Below, piece by piece: positions 5,980 through 11,358 of a stretch of DNA of 11,358 bases; the first letter of the stretch is position 1, and each line of letters opens with the position of its first letter. The stretch is from an uncultured Verrucomicrobiota bacterium. Its GTDB lineage: Bacteria > Verrucomicrobiota > Verrucomicrobiia > Chthoniobacterales > SZAS-18. The notes beneath the pieces were generated by a model. That model was given only the letters and a program-made list of their open reading frames with translations. It was not told the DNA's origin and ran no database searches. The DNA lies in assembly GCA_937873255.1 (NCBI GenBank), contig CALMVM010000169.1, positions 1 to 11,358 of the forward strand. The letters are read 5' to 3'. The position numbers and the translations under genes are program-made.

Positions 5980-7527
5980 TCAGCGCACTGCGGGGATCAC
6001 GCGGTCGAGCAACTTTGCACTCGACAAAACCCCGGGTAGACCCGCACCCGGGTGGGTGCCCGCCCCCGCGAAATACAACCCCCGCACATCCTCGCTGACG
6101 TTGTGCGGACGGAACCACGCGCTTTGCGTCAAGATAGGTTCGAACTGGAACGCGCTGCCCCGGAACGCATCCAGATCACTCTCGAAATCCAGCGGCGTCA
6201 TGATGCGTTTGGTGACGATGTGCTTGCGCAGGTCGGGACAGATTCCGGGCAACTCCAACGACGCGAGGATCGCATCGGCGTAACGTTCTTTCTCCGTGTT
6301 CCAATCCGTTTTTCCGAGGAGGTTCGGCACCGGTGAGAGAACGTAAAAGCATTCGCCGCCGGGGGGAGCCAAAGTCGGGTCGGTCCGGGTCGGCGCGTGT
6401 AGATAAAGTGAGAAATCACCCGCCAGTTCCTTGCGGTTGAAAATGTCGTGGAGGAGTTCCTTGTATCGCCCGGTGAGGATGATCGTGTGGTGAGCCAGGT
6501 GCGGGTAAGTCCGGTCGGTGCCGAAATAAACCACGAACAGCCCCATCGAGTACCGCATCCGCTCCAGACGGCGGTCGGTCCATTTGCGGCGGACCGACTT
6601 CGGCAGAAGCTTGCGGTACGTGTTGGCCACGTCGCCGTTGGACACCACGACCTGTGCCGGAAAGCGCCGTCCATCCGCGAGTCGCACGCCTCGCACCGCG
6701 CGTTCCGGATTCAGTTCGATTTCCTCGACGCGGCTGTTCAAGTGTAGATGACCGCCCATTTCGGCGAACATCTTGAGCAACCCTTCCACAATCGCGCCGG
6801 TCCCGCCCATGGCGAAGTGGACGCCCCATTTGCGCTCCAGATAATGGATCATCGAGTAGATCGAACTCGACTGGAACGGATTGCCGCCGATCAGCAAAGG
6901 ATGGAAGCTGAAAACCTGCCTCAGGTGCGGGTCTTTGATGTAACCGGAGACCAGCTTGTAAACGGACTGGTGCGATTGCAGCCGGACAAGGTCGGGCGCG
7001 ATTTTGAGCATGTCCCACAACCGGGTAAACGGCTGGTCGGCCAAGTCCGTGAACGCCCGGTCGAAGATCGCCTGCGAGCGGCCGACGAATCGCTTGTAGC
7101 CTTCCACGTCGTCCGGGTTGAAGCGCCGGATTTGCTCGATGATCTCGGTTTCGTCACCCGTGTAGTCGAACACGCGTCCGTCGTGGAAAACGATCCGGTA
7201 GAACGGATGGCACGGCACGATTTTAACGAAGTCCTCCGTCCGATGACCGCCGAGCGCGAAGAGTTCATCGATGAGGAACGGCGCGGTGACAATCGTCGGT
7301 CCGGCGTCGAAGGTAAATCCATCCTGCCGGTAGACGTATGCGCGCCCACCGGGGGCATCGCGCATTTCTAGAAGTGTCACGTCGTAACCACGCGCTTGCA
7401 GGCGGATCGCCGCCGCGATGCCGCCGAACCCGCTGCCGATCACCACGGCGGGCGGGCGGACGCCGCCGCTGGAATACGCTCTGACGGCGGACGGCGGGGC
7501 GCTTTCCAAAACAGGAACGGAAATCAT
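5980..7527 (-). CDS. crtI: CrtI-type phytoene desaturase
   Basis: This 515-residue FAD-dependent desaturase introduces double bonds into phytoene to give neurosporene, lycopene or a related polyene. An N-terminal dinucleotide-binding fold carries GSGFGG (31-36), followed by LLEMRDAPGGRAYVYRQDG and the GFTFDAGPT block typical of bacterial CrtI. The C-terminal FAD-binding and family signature lies at 483-501, around YFAGAGTHPGAGLPG. The sequence looks like the proteobacterial C40 CrtI branch rather than the C30 CrtN branch; this is a judgement by eye. The number of desaturation steps cannot be read from sequence. The first 24 residues before the fold are a short variable extension. It starts 9 bases after the crtE stop and ends 13 bases before crtB, in one operon. 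It should act at the membrane, where phytoene is dissolved. Confidence 0.95.
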   Translation of the reverse strand: MISVPVLESAPPSAVRAYSSGGVRPPAVVIGSGFGGIAAAIRLQARGYDVTLLEMRDAPGGRAYVYRQDGFTFDAGPTIVTAPFLIDELFALGGHRTEDFVKIVPCHPFYRIVFHDGRVFDYTGDETEIIEQIRRFNPDDVEGYKRFVGRSQAIFDRAFTDLADQPFTRLWDMLKIAPDLVRLQSHQSVYKLVSGYIKDPHLRQVFSFHPLLIGGNPFQSSSIYSMIHYLERKWGVHFAMGGTGAIVEGLLKMFAEMGGHLHLNSRVEEIELNPERAVRGVRLADGRRFPAQVVVSNGDVANTYRKLLPKSVRRKWTDRRLERMRYSMGLFVVYFGTDRTYPHLAHHTIILTGRYKELLHDIFNRKELAGDFSLYLHAPTRTDPTLAPPGGECFYVLSPVPNLLGKTDWNTEKERYADAILASLELPGICPDLRKHIVTKRIMTPLDFESDLDAFRGSAFQFEPILTQSAWFRPHNVSEDVRGLYFAGAGTHPGAGLPGVLSSAKLLDRVIPAVR

Positions 7528-7536
7528 CGCGCGATT

Positions 7537-8712
7537 CTAGCCGTGAGTCCGGGCCTTTTCCACGCCTCCCGTCGCGCCGCGCACGAGCCGGATCAAACCC
7601 ATCAGACGTTCCTGCACGGTCTGAGAAAAGCCCGAGCGGAAAATCTCGGCGTCCGCCTGCGCGAAGAGTTCGTCCATCCGGCGACCCAACTGGCGGACCG
7701 CTCCGCTCTTGGCGATGAGTTCGCGCGCCTTGGAAACCGTGCCTTCCGACGGCCCGCAGGCGGTGAAACAGAGTTGGAGCAGCCCCCGGTCCGTTTCGTT
7801 GAGCAGGTCGAACGCCGTGCGCATGAGGAGCGTTTTCTTGCCCTCCAGAATGTCGGCGGGCACCTCGGCGTCGGACACCTCGAAGCGAGCGAATTCCAGC
7901 AGGTCGTTCTGAATCTGGAACGCCAGGCCCGCCGGCCGCGCGACCCGCGCGAGCGCGTCGAGGCCAGCGGCGTCCACGCCGTGGAGGACGGCCGCCATGG
8001 CGAGCGGGCATTCGATAGTGTAGCGCGTCGTTTTCAGAAGGTACATCTGCTCGATGTCAGCGGTCTGCACTTTCGCGACATCGCGTGTGCCGTAGATGAT
8101 ATCGGCCGCCTCGCCGAAACCCGTCTCGACCATGCATCCGAGCAGCAGCGAGCCGAGCCGGACGATGACGGCCGGGGGCAGCGAGGATTCCAGCAGGCTT
8201 TTCTGCGCGAGGGCAAAGAGCACGTCGCCGAGCACGAGCGCGAGATTGTTCCCCGCGCGGTGCCGGTCCGTGAAGCTGGACAGCCGCCCCTCGATGGCGC
8301 GGTGAAGCGTGGGCAGGCCGCGTCGGGATTCTGAGCGGTCGATGATGTCGTCGTGGATCAGGATGAAGGCGTGCAACAATTCGAGACTGGCCGCCGGGGC
8401 GAGGAGGTCGCGTTTCTCGCGGTGCGTAGACTGTTCTTCCGGAGCGAAGACCCGTTCGGCGAGCAGGAAAAGCATGGGGCGCAGTCGCTTGCCGGGACGC
8501 AACACGAACTCCACCAAGTCGTCGTAGAGAGCACCCAACACCGGCCGGCGCAGATAATCCGCCCGTTGGGCGAGCAGGTATTCGCGCAGGCGCAGGTCGA
8601 TCCGTCCGCGCAGGGCGTCGAACTCGCCGTCCGCCAGCCAAGAGGCCGCCTCCGGGAGCGCGGGCGGAGCGTCTGGCATCGGGAAAAGAAGAGGGCCGGG
8701 CACAGTGGACAT
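7537..8712 (-). CDS. crtE: Polyprenyl diphosphate synthase, probable GGPP synthase
   Basis: The 391-residue protein belongs to the trans-polyprenyl synthase family and should extend allylic diphosphates with IPP to GGPP for phytoene synthesis. The first Asp-rich motif is intact (HDDIID; D121, D122, D125). Phe116, five residues before it, is the kind of residue that limits chain length to C20 in type I GGPP synthases. GKRLRP (74-79) and EGKKTLL (290-296) are further substrate-binding blocks. The second Asp-rich motif is unusual: QIQNDLLEF (266-274) has Asn-Asp-Leu-Leu-Glu where DDxxD is normal. The protein is longer than the usual 300-330 residues, through N-terminal (about 1-25) and C-terminal extensions. 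ATG 8712 is taken; Met12 (8679) is an alternative. First gene of the crt operon, divergent from thiH. Confidence 0.88.
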   Translation of the reverse strand: MSTVPGPLLFPMPDAPPALPEAASWLADGEFDALRGRIDLRLREYLLAQRADYLRRPVLGALYDDLVEFVLRPGKRLRPMLFLLAERVFAPEEQSTHREKRDLLAPAASLELLHAFILIHDDIIDRSESRRGLPTLHRAIEGRLSSFTDRHRAGNNLALVLGDVLFALAQKSLLESSLPPAVIVRLGSLLLGCMVETGFGEAADIIYGTRDVAKVQTADIEQMYLLKTTRYTIECPLAMAAVLHGVDAAGLDALARVARPAGLAFQIQNDLLEFARFEVSDAEVPADILEGKKTLLMRTAFDLLNETDRGLLQLCFTACGPSEGTVSKARELIAKSGAVRQLGRRMDELFAQADAEIFRSGFSQTVQERLMGLIRLVRGATGGVEKARTHG

Positions 8713-8802
8713 ACGCGAAGCGGTCGTTTCCGGATGCCGAACCCGAGGATTCGGGCTAAGGTGACGGCGGCGAGCGCACGTTGTTAGCGGAGAATCTCAT
8801 CT
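8713..8802. promoter_or_regulatory. Divergent promoter region between crtE and thiH
   Basis: Ninety bases separate the two divergent starts, so promoters for the carotenoid operon and for thiH-thiS must lie here or within the genes. I see no convincing -35/-10 pair on either strand. A short dyad, CCCGA-GGAT-TCGGG, sits near the middle (about 8740-8755). None of the conserved TPP riboswitch segments (for example CTGAGA) is present, and the leader is too short to hold the whole element. Confidence 0.4.
8789..8793 (+). promoter_or_regulatory. Shine-Dalgarno of thiH
   Basis: GGAGA lies 9 bases before ATG 8803. It supports this start for thiH, which also gives a protein of the family's usual length. 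Confidence 0.6.
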
Positions 8803-9939
8803 ATGTCATTTGCAAAAGTTTTTGCCGATCCGGGATTTACCCCATCGCCAATGGTGCGCGCGTTCCGGGGGTTGCTCGAACCGTGTTCCAACGGGGAATT
8901 GGAGACGCTCGCGGCGCGTTCGCGGGCGCTCACGCACAAACACTTCGGGCGGGTGATGCGTCTGTTCGCGCCGCTGTACCTCTCCAACGAGTGCATCAAC
9001 AACTGCAAGTACTGCGGCTTCTCGCGCGATAACCCGATCCTGCGCGTGACGCTGCCGGTCGCGCAGGTCGTCCGCGAGGCGCGGCACCTGCACGAGGAAG
9101 GTTTTCGCAACGTTCTGCTGGTTGCGGGGGAGCACCCGAAGTTCGTTTCCAATGGTTATTTGGAAGAATGCGTCCGCGCGGTGCGCGAGCAGGCGGGTGT
9201 GCCGGCGGTGTCGTTGGAGGTGGGTCCGATGGAAACCGAGGAGTACCGTCCGCTGGTCGAGGCTGGCGCGGAAGGTCTCGTGGTTTATCAGGAGACCTAC
9301 CAGCGCGATGTCTACGCGGAACTGCACACCGCCGGGCCGAAGCGCGATTTCGACTGGCGGATGGATTGCCCCGAGCGCGCGTACGCGGCGGGATTCCGGC
9401 GGCTCGGCGTGGGGGCGCTGTTCGGATTATGCGACTGGCGCGCGGAGGCGGTGGCGTTGGCGGCGCACGTCGATCATCTGTTGCGGCATTGCTGGAAGGC
9501 GCACGTCACGGTCAGCCTGCCACGATTGCGTCCGGCGGCGGGAGGATTCGAGCCGGGGTTTCCGCTCGGCGACCGGGAGTTAGTGCAATTGCTCTGCGCG
9601 TTGCGGGTGACTTTCCCGCAGATCGGCCTCGTGCTCTCGACCCGCGAGGCACCGGCCCTGCGCGACGCCCTGATCCCGCTGGGCGTGACGACCATGAGCG
9701 CCGGCAGCCACACCGAGCCCGGCGGCTACACCGGCGCGGGGCGTGACGATCTGCATCTCACGGTGAAAGGAAAACGTTGCGAGACCGACGCCGCACGGGC
9801 GACGGGCGCGCAGGCGGAAGGCCAGTTCGACATCGCCGACGCTCGCAGTCCGCGTGAGGTTGCCGAAACCTTGCGCACGCGCCACGGTCTGGAACCGGTG
9901 TGGAAGGATTGGGACGAGGCGTTGGCGGGCGGCGTTTGA
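8803..9939 (+). CDS. thiH: 2-iminoacetate synthase ThiH (radical SAM)
   Basis: The 378-residue protein has almost exactly the length of E. coli ThiH. It cleaves tyrosine by radical SAM chemistry to p-cresol and 2-iminoacetate (dehydroglycine), which ThiG uses to build the thiazole ring of thiamine. The [4Fe-4S] motif is CINNCKYCGF (Cys64, Cys68, Cys71) in the CX3CX2C spacing. SNECINN, LLVAGEHPKFVS, VYQETYQRDVY and TMSAGSHTEPGGY are all characteristic ThiH blocks. The tyrosine-lyase (ThiH) identity rather than glycine-oxidase (ThiO) makes this the anaerobe-compatible route. thiS follows after 4 bases. thiG, the usual partner, is not in the window and must lie elsewhere if the pathway is complete. 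Confidence 0.95.
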   Translation: MSFAKVFADPGFTPSPMVRAFRGLLEPCSNGELETLAARSRALTHKHFGRVMRLFAPLYLSNECINNCKYCGFSRDNPILRVTLPVAQVVREARHLHEEGFRNVLLVAGEHPKFVSNGYLEECVRAVREQAGVPAVSLEVGPMETEEYRPLVEAGAEGLVVYQETYQRDVYAELHTAGPKRDFDWRMDCPERAYAAGFRRLGVGALFGLCDWRAEAVALAAHVDHLLRHCWKAHVTVSLPRLRPAAGGFEPGFPLGDRELVQLLCALRVTFPQIGLVLSTREAPALRDALIPLGVTTMSAGSHTEPGGYTGAGRDDLHLTVKGKRCETDAARATGAQAEGQFDIADARSPREVAETLRTRHGLEPVWKDWDEALAGGV

Positions 9940-9943
9940 GGCC

Positions 9944-10162
9944 ATGGAGAACCCCGCGCAAATCTCGGTCGTGCTCAACGGCGAGCGGCGGACCGTGGCG
10001 GCCGGTACCGGGTTGATCGGTTTGGTCGAAAGCCTCGGACTGCCGATTCAAGCCGTGCTGATCGAGCACAACGGCCGGGCGTTGTTACGTGACGAACTAC
10101 CGCAGATGCGTTTGTCGGACAACGACCGGCTGGAAATCCTGCGGGTGGTGGCGGGGGGTTGA
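9944..10162 (+). CDS. thiS: Sulfur carrier protein ThiS
   Basis: The 72-residue protein has the small beta-grasp fold pattern and ends in Gly-Gly. ThiF adenylates that tail, which is then turned into a thiocarboxylate that delivers sulfur for thiazole formation. Visible family features are the opening ISVVLNGERRTV strand pair, VLIEHNGRALLRDEL in the middle, and the final LSDNDRLEILRVVAGG. ATG 9944 is chosen because it lies 4 bases after the thiH stop and gives the normal length; the open frame further upstream lies inside thiH and has no ThiS character. Co-transcription with thiH is very likely. No thiG, thiF or thiE follows: the next gene is an unrelated fasciclin protein. Confidence 0.93.
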   Translation: MENPAQISVVLNGERRTVAAGTGLIGLVESLGLPIQAVLIEHNGRALLRDELPQMRLSDNDRLEILRVVAGG

Positions 10163-10170
10163 TCTTCCGT

Positions 10171-10186
10171 CAAAAAGTTCTTTTTG
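10171..10186 (+). repeat. A/T-rich dyad just after thiS, possible weak terminator
   Basis: CAAAAAG and CTTTTTG form perfect 7-base arms around TT, 8 bases after the thiS stop. The stem is A/T-rich and no separate T-run follows, so it would be a weak terminator at best. A protein-binding dyad or chance are alternatives. Confidence 0.25.
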
Positions 10187-10219
10187 CGAAGTAATTGCAT
10201 CTGAAGGTGCCCGGTGGGC

Positions 10220-10242
10220 GGAACACACTTCACCCCAATGTC
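10220..10242 (+). promoter_or_regulatory. Possible ECF-sigma-type promoter for the fasciclin gene
   Basis: GGAAC (10220-10224) and GTC (10240-10242) are 15 bases apart, resembling the -35 and -10 elements read by many ECF sigma factors. A transcript would start near 10250 and have a leader of about 60 bases. The match is short and no sigma factor gene is in the window. The rest of the thiS-fasciclin gap (10163-10308) shows no better promoter and no Shine-Dalgarno before ATG 10309. Confidence 0.2.
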
Positions 10243-10308
10243 GGGCGGACGCGTTCCGACCATCCATCCGACGGCTGGAAATTGAACCGTCAGAATAAAA
10301 ACCCATCC

Positions 10309-10851
10309 ATGAAGAAAATCCTCTATTCCACCCTCCTCGGTCTCGCGCTGACCGCCTCGACCGCCTTCGCTGCCAACCCCACGGTGGGTGGCAAGGAAAT
10401 GTTCCCCACCAAGAACATCGTCGAAAACGCCTCCGAGTCCGCCGACCACACCACGCTGGTCGCCGCCGTGAAGGCCGCCGGCCTCGTCGAGACCCTCCAG
10501 GGCAAAGGTCCGTTCACGGTGTTCGCGCCGACCAACGAGGCATTCGAAGCCCTGCCCAAAGGCACGGTGGACACCCTCCTCAAGCCCGAGAACAAGAAGA
10601 AGCTGACGGCGGTCCTGACCTACCACGTCGTCGCGGGCGACCTGACGGCCGATGTTCTCGCCAAGAAGATCAAGGCCGGCAAGGGCAAGGCGACGCTGAA
10701 GACCGTCAACGGCGAGAGCTTGACCGTCATGATGGAAGGCGAAAAAATTGCCATCAAGGACTCCAAGGGCAACGTGGCGACCGTCACCATCGGCGATGTG
10801 AAGCAGTCCAACGGCGTGATCCACGTCATCGACAAAGTGTTGATGCCGTAA
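10309..10851 (+). CDS. Secreted fasciclin (FAS1) domain protein
   Basis: The 180-residue protein starts with a clean Sec signal peptide: MKK, a hydrophobic core (residues 4-17), then STAFA with likely cleavage after Ala21. The mature part is one FAS1 domain. Its H1 block is GPFTVFAPTNEAFEALP (67-83), the YH motif lies in LTYHVVAGDLT (103-113), and the H2 block is the C-terminal GVIHVIDKVLMP (169-180). FAS1 proteins act in cell-surface or periplasmic adhesion and matrix interactions; the ligand is unknown. The mature protein is rich in Lys. ATG 10309 is chosen because it begins the signal peptide; the frame is open further upstream but that part is not signal-like. It appears monocistronic, closed by a strong terminator. 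Confidence 0.93.
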   Translation: MKKILYSTLLGLALTASTAFAANPTVGGKEMFPTKNIVENASESADHTTLVAAVKAAGLVETLQGKGPFTVFAPTNEAFEALPKGTVDTLLKPENKKKLTAVLTYHVVAGDLTADVLAKKIKAGKGKATLKTVNGESLTVMMEGEKIAIKDSKGNVATVTIGDVKQSNGVIHVIDKVLMP

Positions 10852-10882
10852 TCGGTTCCAGACTGATCGCAATCCTCCCACG

Positions 10883-10920
10883 GGGCGGCAGCGGAGAAAT
10901 CTGCTGCCGCCCTTTGTTTT
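10883..10920 (+). terminator. Strong rho-independent terminator after the fasciclin gene
   Basis: GGGCGGCAGC (10883-10892) pairs with GCTGCCGCCC (10903-10912). Inside, G-T, G-C and A-T extend the stem to 13 pairs around a GAAA tetraloop. TTTGTTTT follows directly. It starts 31 bases after the fasciclin stop. The T-run is only on the plus-strand side, so it acts for the fasciclin gene rather than for the convergent oxidoreductase. Confidence 0.93.
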
Positions 10921-10921
10921 G

Positions 10922-10946
10922 CGACGCGGGCTTGCGTCGGGGCTAC
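10922..10946 (-). repeat. REP-like GTAG hairpin in convergent gap
   Basis: On the minus strand GTAG (10946-10943) is followed by CCC and then by CGACGC-aagccc-GCGTCG, a perfect 6-base stem with a 6-base loop. A GTAG or GTGG foot next to a GC-rich palindrome between convergent genes is the layout of bacterial REP elements, which RAYT transposases mobilise. Only one copy is seen in this window, so repeat status is a hypothesis. Confidence 0.3.
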
Positions 10947-10950
10947 GCGG

Positions 10951-11358
10951 TTATTTTGACGAGCGCCCAGCGTCCGCAGCGGCCTGCGCTTTCAGGGCGA
11001 GTTCGCCAGCCTTGAAGGCGTGTTCCTGCGTCATGGCGTTTTCCGTGCGGTTGAGGCAATCGAGGATCAGTTGTCCGAAAAACGGGAAGCCCACCTGACC
11101 TGAGAGTTTGAAGTGCTTTTCGCCCCCGTCGTTGACGAGAAACAAATGGTCGCCGGTTTTCTCGGTGGCGACGTTGGTGTACTTGCGTAGTTCCATGTAG
11201 CCGTCGGACCCGAGGATGACCGTGCGGCCGTCGCCCCAGAACGATGCTCCCTTCGGGGTGAGCCAATCGACCCGCTGGTAGTTGGACGTGCCGTTGTCGC
11301 CGAGGAACGACACCTCGCCGAAATCTTCGAGTTCGGGAAAATCCGGGTGGCAGTAGTT
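10951..11358 (-). CDS. Gfo/Idh/MocA family oxidoreductase, C-terminal part (partial at right edge)
   Basis: The reading frame is open to the right edge, leaving the last 135 residues of the protein. Visible blocks include WGDGRTVILGSDGYMELRKY, then HLFLVNDGGEKHF and LDCLNRTENAMTQEHAFKAGELALKAQ. These are typical of the C-terminal substrate-binding/oligomerisation domain of Gfo/Idh/MocA NAD(P)-dependent sugar or inositol oxidoreductases. The N-terminal Rossmann fold and the EKP-type catalytic motif lie outside the window, so substrate and activity cannot be judged. The short tail after LALKAQAAADAGRSSK ends at TAA. It converges on the fasciclin gene, with no clear terminator of its own. Confidence 0.85.
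   Translation of the reverse strand, partial: NYCHPDFPELEDFGEVSFLGDNGTSNYQRVDWLTPKGASFWGDGRTVILGSDGYMELRKYTNVATEKTGDHLFLVNDGGEKHFKLSGQVGFPFFGQLILDCLNRTENAMTQEHAFKAGELALKAQAAADAGRSSK

Noticed and set aside
7396..8334. 312-residue open frame on the plus strand opposite crtI and crtE
   Set aside because: It is a shadow of two well-supported genes, with no signal of its own.
8713..8802. TPP riboswitch in the thiH leader
   Set aside because: None of the conserved segments is present and the leader is shorter than the element requires.
10883..10920. Bidirectional terminator serving also the Gfo/Idh/MocA gene
   Set aside because: The stem is symmetric, but the minus-strand side is not followed by a T-run, so only the plus-strand use is supported.
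991..10944. 13-base word TTGCGTCGGGGCT occurring both at the ATPase 3' end (about 992) and near 10932
   Set aside because: One shared 13-mer is expected about once by chance in a GC-rich window of this size; the first copy lies in coding sequence without the hairpin.

Overview
The window is GC-rich bacterial chromosomal DNA, densely packed with genes on both strands. It carries no rRNA, tRNA, CRISPR array, phage or insertion-sequence signature that I can see. The mix of genes (YhaN-like ATPase, TerC/YgdQ membrane protein, a proteobacterial-looking crt operon, secreted fasciclin protein, Gfo/Idh/MocA oxidoreductase, sulfotransferase) suits a free-living Gram-negative bacterium. A Verrucomicrobiota/PVC-type host is my best guess, but only a guess, because there is no phylogenetic marker gene here.

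Left part (1-4330): the C-terminal part of an SMC/YhaN-like ATPase is followed by a TerC-family membrane protein on the plus strand. A sulfotransferase gene converges on TerC with a 4-base overlap. An AT-rich intergenic stretch of about 280 bases with clustered dyads follows. Next comes an HtrA/S1C-type serine protease on the minus strand, and head-to-head with it a small ArsR-type regulator. A perfect 6-6-6 inverted repeat between those two is a candidate operator.

Centre (4339-8712): a compact minus-strand operon reads crtE - crtI - crtB - acyltransferase (GGPP synthase, phytoene desaturase, phytoene synthase, PlsC-like acyltransferase). Gaps are 9 and 13 bases, and the last junction is an ATGA stop/start overlap. 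Together crtE, crtB and crtI would make a linear C40 carotenoid such as neurosporene or lycopene. No cyclase, hydroxylase, ketolase or glycosyltransferase is visible. The coupled acyltransferase suggests either acylation of a further-modified carotenoid or a linked membrane-lipid task.

Right part (8803-11358): divergent from crtE is thiH - thiS (2-iminoacetate synthase and sulfur carrier protein) for the thiazole half of thiamine. There is no thiG in the window and no TPP riboswitch in the short leader. Then come a secreted single-domain fasciclin protein with a strong rho-independent terminator, a small REP-like GTAG hairpin, and the C-terminal part of a Gfo/Idh/MocA oxidoreductase on the minus strand running off the right edge.

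I did not find a clear new multi-gene system. The items most worth a second look are the acyltransferase fused by overlap to the carotenoid operon, the degenerate second Asp-rich motif of the GGPP synthase, the protease/ArsR divergent pair with its dyad, and the dyad cluster in the AT-rich island.
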